Below are positions 34,001 through 49,000 of a DNA stretch of 64,000 nt, piece by piece (within the stretch, counting starts at the first letter, position 1; each line of letters starts with the position of its first letter). The DNA is from Priapulus caudatus (taxonomy: Eukaryota; Priapulida; Priapulimorpha; Priapulimorphida; Priapulidae), in NCBI RefSeq assembly GCF_000485595.1, contig NW_014577078.1, forward strand, positions 411,806 to 475,805, written 5' to 3'. Under the pieces are notes generated by a model. The model did not search any database. It was given only the letters and a program-made list of their open reading frames with translations, and was not told the DNA's origin. Position numbers and translations under genes: made by a program.

Positions 34001-37000
34001 CATGAATGTACTTTCCGCTGACATGCGAAGAGTAAGTGTTCAGATAACCTTTTGACCTCAAGAGGAGGGTTAACATGGATTTGTTTACTGTTAGAAAGAA
34101 TTTTACTGCCGGGTTTGTGCTAGTAGAATCTAGACATGCCTGGACGTATGAGGCTACAATGTCACAGTGAAATTTCAAAAGCTAAATTTAGTTGAAGAAG
34201 GTTTATGCTCCTTAAATCGTATAATTTTTATGGCATTCTGTACTGTCAGTGTGTTACATGTAACTTATGCCACTGCCAGTAGCCACTGCCAGTGCATGTG
34301 GTGGTGATAGTACTGTGTAGTTTTTGCCTGCGTTAATTAGTTACAGGTGGCAGCTCTCTATATCAGCCTGTAGGCTTGCGTAGGTAAATGGATGAGTACT
34401 TACCTATTCTGTCTTGCAAATAGTTGTTGCTACTACGAACGATGGGAGCTTCCATCTTTAATCTTAAGACACTTAAACGTACGCGCCATCTCGTGACAAC
34501 TTTCATAACGATCCCAACGAACATTCCTTCGAGAAGGTTCCTGATACCATCCCTGTGCCTTCCACTGTTTCGGCGTGTATGTGAACACATTTGGGACTAA
34601 CAGGGTTTACTAGAATCCCACCACTCCACCACAGAGTCACCGCAGTAGACGTGAGATGAGCGCTGTCGCTCCGCGGCACTTGTTTTATTATGACGTTGTT
34701 TGCCGCATAGCTGTGGCTTACAACTTTTTCTAATGGGGGGGGGGATAATGTAATACCGCAGAAAGACAGAAATAAATACACATGACTAAGCTATTGTTCT
34801 ATTTTGGGATACAGGCTAGCTGTGTAAAGTTATAATATAACTCTGGACTAGACAGTGGTAGAATTAGCCAATTACAGGCAGTAGCATAGAACGCAGTGAC
34901 CAGAAACAATATGTAGGCAGGTCTACAAATGTGGGTATATAATCGCGTGTTTGGCTAGAGACAGGATCGGAGAGAGAGTGAGAAAGAGAGGGTTGAGATA
35001 TACTACGCATTGGTTAGAAAATAGCACGACACAGCAATAGCCTCGTAAGTTGTGATGTTACTCGCGCACCTCCAGTGTACGCGGTTGCCCTGCTATGGGC
35101 TTATACATAGTTAAGGCAGAGCAATTAAAGAGAATATTTGAATACGTACACCATTGTTGTTATGCTCCCTATAATCTGTGTTTGATAGACGTTAGCAAAG
35201 GGTGTAACATAAACACTCACGCGTAACCACTAATGCAATCACGGGTAGAAATCACCTTCACTATACTTGTCTTCGCTTTACGTGGCCAACTGTATATCAC
35301 AATGTTCATGTACAGCAAAAAATACTGCTAAATTACTGCAAAAAATAAGGTAGCGCTAGTATCGCAAGTGCCGGGACACGCCCCAAAATACGCTAATATC
35401 GCCGTGGTAAGACTATGGCGGTGCCAAAAGCAAAAAAAAACGGACGTGCAGTGTAACGATTTCCGTGTCATGTCATGTATGTCTGCGCAGTGTGCACTTA
35501 TACATGTCTGGTGGAAATACATATGTGTATACATCATACAATAAATACATACAACTTAACTAGGTGTGCATGAAGCTTGATGCAACCTCAGCACGTCCAG
35601 CAGTTACTATTACTGACGTGTAGGTTGGCAGCTTCAGCTTAAATACGCATGGTAGCTTTGGAGAGGAGCTTCCCCCCCACGACGTGAGCACGTGCACAAT
35701 TTGTGTGGCCTCTATACAAAGCCAGGCTGGGCTGGCGAGTATATAACAGAGGCATATGACAGTTGCCGAGCAGTTCCAGTCGGACTTCCTCCAGAGAAGA
35801 GCAGTTTGCAGCTCCGACCAAGCCACGATATACAATCAAGACCACTGGCACCATGAGCTACAGGTTGTAAGAATTCGCCATTGAATTGTATTGTTACTGC
35901 CACGTGTGAGTCTTGCATAAGTTCAGCTAATTAGCTTTATATAACTTGTGCGTGCACAGGTAGCTGCGCACCGTCCACAGATAACGTTATTATTGTAATA
36001 TATTGTGTTTAGTAAAAGGCTATTATATAGCCAAGTGTATTAATTATTGCGTGTTTCCATTTCTGTCACTGTCGTGGTTGGTCATAACGGAACGTGCCTG
36101 ACAGTGCCAGGTACAAGACCTGACGTGTCACCCCTGGTCATCACTGTGGGACGATCACGGCACGATCAAGCACCCACAAATGGGAGAACATTTATATAAA
36201 CGTTATATATATATATAGGTACACACACACAAAGACACACATGCACACGCGCACGCACAGTCGCACACACCCATTTATATCAAAAGAGAATAAGTGGGGG
36301 CCTGTTGTCAGAAACAAAATTAGTCTTAACATTAGCCTTAACTTTACGATGTTTCTGACAATGGGCTCCATGGATATTAGTTTATAATACGATAACTACA
36401 TGTATTGTGTTTATATCTAAATCCTAAGCATTTATATACGTAAGGTTGTAATTTATTGTGCATTCCAAAATTACGTCTTGTCATTAAAGTGATATTTAAA
36501 ATAAGTTTTCCTTAAACTTTGGCTTCTTACATTTAAAACTATTTACTAATAACATTTCATTACAATTTAACTATAGCTGTTGACTGTGTACACCATGAAG
36601 TTCACCTATACCCCTGTGAAACGCAAATAAGTATTGTAATAAAACCCAGAATTAATTGCTATGCTATACTAGTGATTATGTGTTTGTCACGTTTGCATGT
36701 CAAAATGTCTAATTTGTGGAACTTTGTTGCCAAGCATTCTCTTTAGGTAATCCTGTCTGCTGTCGCAATAATGGTTGGCAAGTAATGCCTGTTATGCACA
36801 TTGAATATGTCAATTGTTTAGTGTGATATCTTAAGATTTTTAGTTGTATTAGCTGAGAAACAAGCACTTAAATAAGCTAATCTGAGAAAAACTACGCATA
36901 TCATATGCAATAAACCCCGATCTATACATCAATTCCCACTGTGTGTATGTTTTCATTTCACTAGTGACACATAACAGTTAGCCTTTGTTGTTTTTAAAAT

Positions 37001-40000
37001 AATGATGGGTTGGGGCTATTGTTCATTAAATGAGACTTCGTAAGTCGGCATGTATATCTGGCAGCATATGTGAGGTTGAAACATTAGAAGACCTAGCATA
37101 CATGTTGCATATATAGACTAGAGCACTCGGAGAGCGCAGACCTCCACCAAGGCAGCTCAATTCTCTGACTGAAAAATGTTATTAATTAATTAATTATCGA
37201 TTACCAAAATCTAATCAATTCTAAGTTAGCCCATTTCTGACCTATCCTGAAAATTTTATGACAATCCGTCCATAACTTTTTTAGTTAGGCTATACACAAA
37301 CAAAGAAACCCACAAACCAACAAACGCCGGTAAAAATGTGTTAGTGGAGTGATTAGTATATAACTAAAACTGTTAGAGAGGGTGTGAAAACCTATGATTC
37401 AGGAGTCTTCCAGGGGCATACATGTCTACTAAAAATATTTTGTGTATTTAACAGTGAAGCTTATCTCTTTGAGAACGTCGTTACATCATTGATTTATTTT
37501 ATACCTGCAGACCAAAATAGAGGTAAAATTGTACATTTTAATTGAAATTGTTCATTTACCAATATCTAACTTGGCTGGTAAGGATATCAACCCACGGTGG
37601 CGGCAGCGTCCCTGGCAGACACAATGGCTTGCAATTTTTACTGCGTGCTACTTACACTACAGCTTTATTCTGTACGTGATACCTAGCTGTCCTCTGTGTT
37701 TGTGGTTGTAGATGTTCCTTATTGCGCTGTGTTTCTAAATTAATGAATTCATTTTGTAACAGGTCTGCGTTGCGTTCAACCCACAAAGCACTGTTTTAGC
37801 GACTGGATCAATGGACACGGAGGCAAGGCTATGGGATGTTGAAACTGGGCAGGCACTGACATCTTTGTGTGTAAGTTTTGTAAAATGAGTACGTACTACT
37901 GTAAAAAAAGCAACCTGAAAATCCCAAAATTTTGTGACATTGACAGTGTAGGAAATTGGTGCCGGTCTCGCCATCCCTGATCGGTTAATATTGAGGCAGA
38001 CAGGTGGGTATTCTAAGTTATACATTCGTTGGAATGATGGGAATTTTTAGGCGACTGTCTCAAAATAATTGCTACCAGATGTTGTTGCAAAACAGTGTAT
38101 TACTTATTTGTATTTATCAATCTATTTGTTTGTTGATACGTGATGGCCAGAACCACCATATGTGTAGCAGGACCACTGATTTGTTCTCTCGGATGGCAGT
38201 ATATAATCTATTGCTGTCCGGTTTATATAAGTCCGCAATCTCATTTAAAACCTCTGAAAACTAATTACTTAACAGAAGCATGTGAAATGGCATCTGTTAA
38301 ACCTATCATATGGGCGCAGAATATTTATATATCTAGGTATTACTGACACGAATGTGCTTCGGGGGAATAAAAGGCATAATGCAAACAACAAAGTAAGAGA
38401 AATTGAATACACAAAAAAGTGTGTAACTCTTGAGTCGTGGAAGGATAGGGACTAGAATTTGTTGATTTGTGATGAAACCATAGAGGAAATAGGCTGCAGA
38501 ACATAAATGGCTGTTTATGGAGAGATCAGTATAGGATCAATTCCTGATAGTTTGCATGCAAAAACATTTTAAAGGTGCCTTCATGGTTGGGAGTTCAAAC
38601 CTAACATATGGTGCACATTGCACACGTCGGGACAGCCAACGGCACAATAATGACATAGATCATGTTGAAAATAAAAAGGAATCATATGAAACTCTGGTGT
38701 CGAGGAATCTTGAGCAAATAAACCATTATCTAAAGATGTTCATTCATTTAAAGGCATAATAGGCCCATCGATTATGCAATTTTAACGAATGCTAGAGTAA
38801 CAGGCACCTTGTGTAGTTAATAAGTACATTACCTTATAGCCAAACGCGTATTAGTTTGTCCAATATCACTGCTGGTTACTATGAAATGCCTAATTGAAAT
38901 CCGCAGTCCAAGAAATCAGTTGACTGACTTGTTTACAGTTTCGAAACCGCATACTGCGAAACGGGTGTGATACAGATTCATAGTGCATCGGACATTTTCG
39001 CACGCATGCAAAAACGCACGCACGCATGCATTTTCGCTCGGCCGTACGCAATGCTAGCGATAGTACAGTACTGTAACTGTATACGTAACAGTAGCTCTGA
39101 TTGTAATGAACGTGGAATCCACGTACGAATCACGGACGCTCGTGATAATGAAGTAGGCTGTGTTGGGGGCCAACACTATGGGGGGGATCACGGAATAACC
39201 ACGGCCACAGACTAAACATGGAAAGCAGACGGCACTACGCGTATTTACGTATATTGGTCAAACGAATACACCTGTGTCCGAAATTGAAGACATGTGGGTA
39301 CCCGTTCATTAGCACCCACGGTTATTTACTTGTGCCTCAATACCGAGAATACACCCAGGGCCAGAGATACATTCTACTAGCTCATTAGTCGTATATAAGC
39401 TTCCCGGGACAATCAATTCTCTGCTAAACACCCGTAGCAACATGTGACGTCACCTAACCGAATTCGAGGCTATTTTGCTTGGCAACCAGTTTAGCGTTGG
39501 CGCCAGATTACCAGATTTACGGATTTCAATTAGACATTTCTTAGTAATTAGCAGTGATATTGGACAAACTAATACGCGTTTGGCTATAAGGTAATGTACT
39601 TATTAACTACAGAAGGTGCCAGTTACTGTAGCATTCGTCAACCTTGCATAATCAAGGGGCCTATTATGCCTTTAAACAAACTGTCATCAGCTATAGTTTG
39701 CACATTTATGTCCAATTGTAGTGTGAGTGACAATGAAATAGTATACGCTTTCTGTGCAATACCAGTCATTGTGCGCTGTTTTTTCTTGGAATGCAAAACA
39801 GCTGATGCCAAAAGTTTGTTTGCAGTGATAAGCCAGGCTATGAAATTTGACAATGGTATTATTGACACATTCAATGGTAATTAAGGCAGGCATTTGCTTG
39901 AGATGTAGCTACAGTCACTACCACTATATTGGATAGGATAATCGTTTTGATGCACCGAGGCATTGGCCGGTATGTTGTAAGGTTCAGGTGAGAGTGAATG

Positions 40001-43000
40001 TGTGGAGCACACATTCAAAGAAGTCATGAAATCAATTGTCTTCGTTACAAACTCTCGTAAACGGTTCCAATTGTAACATTGGTCCCCAAAACAAAGAATC
40101 TGTTTTAAAAACATGTTTGACGCCTAGCAATGACCAGAAACTACAAGCAATGATTGAGGTTACTCATTGCATTGGCCAAACCCGGGATCCTGCTCTGTCA
40201 CCACGGTCATCTTTCGTATATTGAAACAGTTGAGTACAGTATAAGCATAAATTTGATTAAATTTGTGCATTCTTATAATGTCATTTACCACTGGAGTCTG
40301 AGCACTTTGCATAAAGGATAACTTCCAAACTATTTATGCACAGTGTCAGGTGTACTTATGCCAACGTATCTTGGTGCCAAATATCTTTAGTAAAACTAAA
40401 AAAATCAAGGTCATATTTCAAGGTGTTACTTCAAGTATTCTCAAGGTTGAAAAGGTGTAATCTTTCTCTTTTACATGCATATTGCAGGGCCATTCCGGAG
40501 AGGTCATAGCCCTCTCTTTCAACTGCAGTGGAAATGAAATTGTAACAGGTTCATTTGATAGCACCGTTTGCCTGTGGGACGTTCGTATGGGAAAGAAGGT
40601 ATGTGAGTTGATCTCGCGATAACCAGAGCTCTCAAGGTCTGATTGTGCAAAAGTATTTAACTGCTGAGTGTCGAGCTTTGATATGCTGGCAAGGTAAGCG
40701 AGGTTGAGGGTGGTACAGCCCCTGATTGTTTTAAGAGTCTAGATTTGGTAATTTTACAACATAGATCATCGTTTGAGACCTGCAATGCTCAAAATAGATG
40801 TTATGCCTGTGAAATCGCTATTCTCCAGACATATTCGTGGGTAATTGTTATTTCTGTTTATATTTGTGATATTTGAGAGATTCCTATCTTGTTGTTGGTA
40901 TTTGAAATGACATCTACCTGTGAGAGTCTCATTCAAAACTACGTGAGGCTTAATTGTCTGGTCTGCTGTGAAAGTCACATAATTAGATACACTATTTTCA
41001 TTGGCACTGTGAAGATACTGTCATACCTCAAGCCTTATTTTGCAGACAGTAAAAGTGTTAATTTAATGAATAAGGGATAAAATCAAATACACTATCAGGC
41101 AAGAAAAATCTACAAATATTAGCATAAAATAATCAGCGATACTGTTCCCCACCATCTATGTAATTGACTTCGCTATCTCGGATTGAAAACAGCCTTCTCT
41201 CTGTTACAACGCCCGTGTGCATCCCCACCCACACAGATTTTCAGTGATAAAACACAATGTCACGCGTCTCAGCAAGCACTGCAGTCACCCAATTTGCCTA
41301 TTTTGTAAAGGAGGTGAGTAAGCTAGAACCTGGGTGGCATGTCACCCCATGCCTAGCTGATGTCTCTCCTCATCCACTACTACTAGGAAGGACTATGAAT
41401 TAATGCAGTAGGTACATCTCACCCAACTTTCTCTTTGCGACCTTCTCCCCAACAAAGCCAACAATATTTGCACCACAAGCAATTAGTTGGTGTGGCTTCA
41501 CCTCAACTCTCACATCGTGTGACACTCTAGCTTTGAACAGCACTCCTGACTATATGCATAACACCAATGACTCTTGAAAGCAGTCCTTATATAATTGTGG
41601 TAATATTATATTTAGTATTTTAATCTAGCACATTTCTTTAGAGTGGTGTATAATTAGTTAATGTGGCCATGAAGAACTGCAATACATCTTTATAAGCATG
41701 ATGTTATAATATTCTCACTTAAAGTAATTATTTCAAAGAGTTTTTCTAACCATTTTCATATTTATCTGACAACCACATTACTGATATTTATTGAGTGACA
41801 GCAAGTGTCTAAAGTATGGCTAACATGTCTTAGAACACTCAGTTATTTTCACACAAATATACAATGATTGAAATCTGTCTGTTTATGTAACGCACGTTTT
41901 AACGTTACTGTGTTAAGTGTGAATTATAATGTTGTGCGTAGCCAATGCACATAGATAAGAATAGAGATCAGATGTTTACCATGATTCGTATTTTACTTGA
42001 AGATCAGAACAGTTACAGTGTTACAAAATTTAGTCGCAGTCGCTTCTGGTTGTCGAGAGCCTCCTCTATCTCCTCCTCGTCCGACCCTTACGTTCGGACG
42101 AGGAGCAGCAGTTCTGTTGTCGCAGCAGCAGCAGCTGCAGCAGCAGCAACAGCAGTCGTCGGGAGATTCCTCTCTTCTCCTCGTCTGACACCTGCGTTCA
42201 GACAAGGAGTTGTCTAATCCCGATTCTGCTCGCGTTCCGGCTTTTATACTCACAGGCACGCCCGCGGCGCATGCGTGACACATGCGTCATACGTACTCGC
42301 AAAGGCGTTGCACACGCCTCGCGCAGGCGCCGTACACATTCGCGAGGGCGTCATACACGCCCTTCGCACGTGCTACACAGATTCGCGTAGGCGTTGAGTT
42401 GTTTTCGACCGAGAGGACTACTTGAGTCACTATAGATGTTATTGTCTAATCTGTTTCTAAGTGACTCTAATCTGTTTCTAATTGACCTCTAATGGGTGAG
42501 ACGCCGATGCGGCGCTCCTAAGTGACCCCTAATTGGCAGGGCGCATCTCGGCGCTCTAATCGGTCTCTAAGTGGCTCTAATCTATTTCTAAGTGATTTCT
42601 AATGGACTTGTTGACGCGGATGCGGCTACTGCTAACTAGCCGATGCCGTCTTCGTGTGACCTATAACCGAGTCGTAGCTAAGTGCCGTGTGACCTATAAC
42701 CGAGTCGTAGCGGCTAGTGATATCTAGCTGCTACATTTCTCCGCATTGCGTCGGTGGTGGGGGAATTAGTAGCTCTATTGGCCTGTAACGCTTTGCGGCG
42801 TTACACTTCTCCCCCCACTAACCCGATGTTCACAAAAGTGGTCATCGAATACCAGCCTCCTGGCTGGCCTTACGCGTCATGGTAATTTTATAGCCGAATT
42901 TGTTTACATGCTCTTTTAGATAGCGACATAGCTACCATCAATACAATACATACATAATACACAATACGTAATAATGTTACATTATTGTCTACTGGTTTGG

Positions 43001-46000
43001 GCCTCGACCACGCGGCCGCACACCGTACAAAACTACTAGGGGATATTCGCGGTTCTGTGGCTGCGAAGTGAAGCGACGTGAAGTTCAGTTGACGTCAGTG
43101 GTCGACTTCCTCATCGGATGCGTCGGGTGAGGGGGCTGATGGTGTCGTCATGGTGGACAAGATGGCCGCCGCAGCCATCCCTTGGGCCATGGCGGCTATG
43201 TCTTCGGGGTTGAAGTCTGAGGGGTAGTTGGACTCCCCTACCTGGAATTCTTGTTGTAATGGTCCTGACCCGCTGAACTGTCTGACGATCTCTGCTTCTG
43301 GGCACGGCCTGCATGGCCATCCGTCCTCCCAGGAGTCGTCGTCTTCGTCAGGCTCCGGGGAAGAGAGGTCGGGCATCGCCGTGCCGGTGGCCAGGGGAGG
43401 GCGTTCAGGGGGTTCAGACAACCCCCCTCCCCGACGGGATTGGGAGTTCTGCTCAAGTGTATACAAAAGATTTTTTAACCCTATTTCGAATTTAAAACAC
43501 CGGTGGTGGTGTGTAGAGTAATATATTAAGACAAATTAACAACAATGAAAAGTTTCGTCGATCCTCATTATCGATTGCTTCGCAGTATTCTGCAGCACAC
43601 ATTCATTCACAGTGCAGTAGCCATATTATTTTAATGGGTGGATACAGACATGTCTGTACACAAGTTCGCAGATCGCAGGCAGTAACGAACAAACCATATG
43701 AGGTGTGGGTAGGACACGTTAATTGCCACAATGTAACAATCAATCTTCAAAATGTGTGATTACGAGTCTCCGCACAAACATTAGTCTCAGAAGTCAGAGT
43801 TTACACACTGCCAGATTAGTACAAAATAAACAAGTCCTGGAACACCCCAAATTGTCTACGCTACTACTCTTTAGCTACTAATAATACACAATTGGACAGT
43901 CATTTACCAAATTTTTTAGCCACGGCAGTGAGACTTCTGGGCTTAGTACCATCTGTTATATGTTCCCAGGAAGTTGACCTCACTGATTTTGTAGAAACAT
44001 ACAGCTGTGACTTGCCTTCACCCTAACTTATTAACTTTGATCTGCGTAGATGGATATCCCGCTTTTACAATTTTGTCGACAATAAGCGACCTTCAACCCC
44101 AGCATATGCAATCAAACCATGCTCAAAGGACTTAATTTTTTCCCAAATATCTACTCGTTGCTGGCTTGCTGCAACTGGCCAACCAGGGACCCCATGTGAA
44201 TGTGTGACAAGCGCCAGTGTAATGAGATGCCTCAATAAGTATACATGAGAACCACTATGGGTCAAGAGCATCTAACTGCACTGGCTCTTCTCCACATTCA
44301 TTATGATCATCTAATGGATCTAAGTTGTCGACATGTACTCCAGACAGCACTCCAGGCATCCGGAGCTGGACTCATTAGTTACAGGATACTTATCTAGTAC
44401 ATTTATATGTATCGTTCCAACAGTATTGTGAGAATAAAATGAGTAATAATTAATTCAGCATTGTGTAAAGTTTTTATTTATTTCCATAAATTTAACCGTT
44501 GCAAACTGGGTTCTAATCACGGTCACCAAATTAGTTTGAATCCTTAATTTATACTTTTACAAATCAATGACAGCTAAATTGAGATTTATGGATTTAAACT
44601 GATTTTTCTCGTGAAATCGGGTCCAGAAGTCAGTTATGTGGCGAAAAGTTGATCAAAGACCATTAGTTCATGTCTAAAAATACTATTTCAAAGTGGTGGG
44701 AGATCGCACCTGGAGCCATTAACTTTTCAAACATTTTGAACTGGGAGCACTTTTTGGAAACTGTATATATGCTATTCAATAAATGGTTGAGTGTATACAA
44801 CATGACAGCCTTTCATCGTGCAATGCAGTTTATGACGAAAAAGTAATTCATGTTGTAACATATTTTAACTTCTTTTTTTTATTAATCTCATTATCTTAGT
44901 CATTTTTAATGCTTTTGTTATTTTTCATATTTTGTCAGGTACATACCTTAATTGGTCATCGTGCAGAAATCAGCAATGTACAGTTTAATTATGATGCTTC
45001 TGTGATCGCCAGCGCATCCATGGACAGAACGTGCAAGCTGTGGGACACAGCTTCTGGTGAGGATAAGTTTTGTTTAGTTTTGCAGCAATGACTTACTGAT
45101 GCAGTGCAGCACAGATGTGATCACTCTTCATAATCGAGATTTTCCTACCGAGATTTATATTATACAGAACAGGTCATCATTCATTGCTTGCAAACCTTGT
45201 GTGAATTGATATTGTGTGAAAAGTCTTGTTAAAGTATTTAACATATGGATAGTCTTCACATCAATATAAATGCTAGTAAATCTGGTTGGTCATTATGGTG
45301 GCAAAAAATTATGGTCACAAGTTTGCTGTTTGTAGGCATGTGCGTGGGAACTCTTCGGGATCACACTGATGAGGTGTTGGACGTGGCATTTGACGCGACG
45401 GGACAATATCTTCTCACAGCGTCAGCTGATTGTACAGGCCTTATGTATCGCGTGGCAACACAATACTGCCTGGCCAAGTTCCAAGGTCATGAGGGAGAAA
45501 TTTCAAAGGTAAATATAGTAATATCTTGTGTCATTTGCAGTAACTTCGGTTGATGACATTCGTTGCGCGATGTTGTAAAATTACACTTGCGATGTTAGGT
45601 GTGGATCGATATCGCTGATGCAGAACGCTTACATATTTGTACCACAGTACAATTTGTGCAAATTAAGTCGAGTTAATTTTGTCCTGATGTTAGAGATGGA
45701 TTTTTTGGGACACCAAATTTGTGAAGAACAACTATCATATACATTCTTGAAATAGGAAAAATTTATATTTTTTGGTGAATTGTTCAAAATTAACCTGTCT
45801 GCGATATCGAAGCTTTTAGGACATGTAGAACTTATCAAGTTTATACCTATGTAAAATGAGAGCCTTCTCACTTGGCTGTAGTTCTGCCAAATGTGAGACG
45901 TTTCTTTGACAAGTCATCCAGAATATTAATGAATAGTCCAGTCATAAAGTGCCAAATAAGGCCTCTACCTAGAAATCGAGTGAAATAAGCTGGATTCTTC

Positions 46001-49000
46001 ACTAATGTGTTGGTATTGGTCCATATAAACCCCCCCAAAAAAGTTACAAAATTTTCGTTGGTCGGAAACTTTTTTACGGGCCACGCTCTTTTTCCGATTT
46101 TCGCGATTATGGGAAAATTGTGTAAATCTTACCTAAACACTTTATAGTCATGTTATACATGTTAATAGGGGTATTTTGGGGCGGGGAGTCGATTCCAACA
46201 GTCAGTTTATTCATAAATTGAACGATTAAGGCTTAATTGCACAATTAAGCTCAATTAAGACTCGACTTTCTCGTCCCAAACAATGCTATCCTGAACATTA
46301 CTACAGGAATGCTATCACTTGATGGGAGAGAGGTTCAAGGATTTTGGACAGGTGGAGAGAATGGTAGACCAGTATACGTGGAGGAGACGACGATGCTGAG
46401 GCCAGGGAAAAGATACCGAATCCCTGGATGGACTTATGCTGACGATAAGGTATCCCAAGGAAAGCATGTAAGGCTAGTGCCTATCCCAGAATTTCATAAG
46501 TTGGAGGCACAGGGGATTCGGATGGAGCAGATGGTATTCGCAAGGGATGTGATGAAGGTACCGTTGGTTATCTCCCACACAGGAGAGAAGCCTAACCTGT
46601 TGTTGGAGGATCAGCAAGTAGGGGAGCTCAAACCAGTGGAGGAGAGTGAGACACAGCCAGGACAGCAGTTGGTGAGCGTGCTGGACGGCATGGCACCCAC
46701 CAAGTTAGCTGATCACCTACAGAACCTACTGGATAGGGTAGATGCAAAACTGAGACCGGAGCAGCGAAGTAAAGTAGCTGAGACACTACATAGCTATCGA
46801 GATATATTCGTGGGACCGGAGGATGGTCTCGGGAGGACGAATATCATTAAGCATAAGATAAATATAGGTGATGCTCGACCGATAAAGCAGCCACCGCGTC
46901 GAGTTCCGTTCCACCGGCAGGCGGATATGGATAAAGAAATAGCAGACATGGTAGCGGAGGGAGTTATCGAACCAGAGAGCGGAGCTTGGGCTTCACCGGT
47001 CGTGTTAGTAGCCAAGAAGGATGGAAGTGTCCGGTTTTGTATTGGTTTTGTAAGTGTCCGGTTTTGACTACAGAAGGGTTAACTGCGTAGTTCGAAAAGA
47101 TGCGTTCCCATTACCTAAAATGGACAATTTGCTTGACGCACTGGGAGGACCCTACTGGTTTGCAACATTAGACTTAGCAGCAGGCTACTGGCAGGTAGAA
47201 ATGGACGAGGAGTCAAAGGATGTCACAGGATTCTCCACAATAGACGCTTTGTGACGTTTTCGTGGGATGCCGTTCGGATTGTATGACGCACCGGCGACCT
47301 TTCAGCGACTAATGGGTGTGGTCTTGCGAGGCTTGCTAGGCCGGAAGTGCTTAGTTTTCCTGGATGACATCATCATCTTTGGAAAGACGTTCAAGGAGAC
47401 GCTCGAGAATCTAGAGACAGTTTTCGACCGGCTGAGAGCAGCCAACCTGAAATTAAAGCCAGCGAAATGCCATGTATTTTGGACGACAGTTAAATACCTA
47501 GGGCATATAGTGACGGGAGAAGGATTAGAATGTGACCCGGCCAAGATAGAAGCCGTAGCGACTCGAAGCTCGAGACTCGAAGCTTTCTAGGACTTGCTTC
47601 ATATTACAGGCGATTCATCCCTGGATTTTCTACTATAGCAGCGCCTCTCTCGGAGCTGACGAAAAAGGGAGTTAAGTTTAGATGGGGGGAGGAAGAGGAA
47701 AGAGCGTTCGGCCAACTTAAGCGATCACTGACCTCCGCGCCGATATTAGCTTACCCGTCGTCGGAGGACAAGTTCATACTGGATACTGATGCAAGCAATA
47801 CAGGCCTAAGAGCTGTGTTGTCGCAAGTTCAGAATGGCGAAGAGAAGGTAGTAGCATATGCCAGTCGGACGCTGAACAGCTCACAGGCGAGATACTGTAC
47901 GACCAAGAAAGAATTGTTAGCAGTAGTGGTATTTGTCAAACGGTACCACCATTATCTATTGGGAAGACCATTTAAGATAAGAACGGATCATGCATCGTTG
48001 ACTTAGTTGGTCAATTTCAAGAACCCGGAGGGGATGGTAGCACGATGGGTAGCATTATTAGATACGTACGACTTTGAAATTGAGCACCGGAGAGGACAGC
48101 ATCACCAGAATGTGGATGCGTTGTCACGTAAGACAGTCGGGAAATGCCCGAACGAGAACTGCCCAGATAGCAGGCATGGAATGATGGGAGAGGATGTCCG
48201 ACCAGCAATGAGAGGAAGAGGAAACGCACGTTCAGGAGGAAGAAGATGAGGAGAGTAGTAGCGAAGAACCACCCAGCTGCAGTGGGGGACGAGAGGATTC
48301 TACATGGAGATATGAACCACCCAGTCGTAATGGGAGGAGAGACGGTTCTTCATGTGAGGATAAGGAGCAGCATGGGCAGGTGTTAGTAGTGACCGAGGGA
48401 GAGCGAGAGGATCGCAGAGAAAATCCCGAGGATCAGGGGGAAGACCATGATGTATGGAACCCGGAAAATATTAGGAGATTACAGGATAAGGACCCTGTGA
48501 TTGTTTTCTTCAAGGAACGAAAAGAAGCGGCGTTGGACAGACCTGAGTTTGCAGAAATTGCAGGAATGGGGTCGGAGGCGAAACGGCGTACTGGGGGCAG
48601 TGGAATGCAGTTAGAGGTGCATGGAAAGGTAAAATTGTATAGACGATGGGAGAGACAGCCGGTCCACGCCGATCATCCCATATACTTTCAGAACTGGTAA
48701 TACATAAAGAAGCAGCCGAAGAGAAATTATTTCATGTAATGTACATTACCATCGTAACAGCAGGACATCAAGTCGAAGAAACGGAGTAGAGCAAGCAATT
48801 CAGCAACGGTTCTACTGTCCAACACTGTCCTACACGGAAGGATATCAAAGAGAGGTGCCAGTACTGGCACTTCCTGTGCACCTGAGAAAAGCCTGGAAAG
48901 GGTTTAACAAAGGACGAAGGTTAAAACATCGGAAGTGGCGCTCTGTTCGAACGTGATTGGTGCCAACGAACATCAATGGGTCCGATTAGAAGAGAACGCG

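Larger units (their letters stand above)
30901..34748 (+). other. Gypsy 3' region, mostly unassigned
   Basis: 30901-31157 continues the pol tail with repeated EATTEA-type residues and an acidic stretch DDDSDSDDE. Beyond that, a 160-residue open frame at 32434-32916 has a histidine/arginine-rich start and a more ordered end ([20 protein letters not shown]). I do not recognise it. A repeat shared with 56428-56590 is at 33146-33310. The polypurine tract precedes the 3' LTR. Confidence 0.5.
23120..35209 (+). mobile_element. Ty3/gypsy LTR retrotransposon, about 12 kb with nested insertions
   Basis: The order is 5' LTR part (23120-23371), gag (23707-25280), protease (about 25440-25760), RT/RNase H (about 26800-28770), integrase (28834-30440), a long 3' region, a polypurine tract (TGGGGGGGGGGATAA at about 34734-34748) and a 3' LTR (34749 on). 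It shares the DAW1 orientation and lies in intron 6. It carries three nested DNA elements (24322-24722, 26098-26379, 30460-30900) and many frameshifts, so it is dead. I could not find a matching target duplication. Confidence 0.85.

Noticed and set aside
41945-42217. Alanine-rich and glutamine-rich ORFs
   Set aside because: They come from a CAG/GCA run inside an LTR, with other frames equally open.
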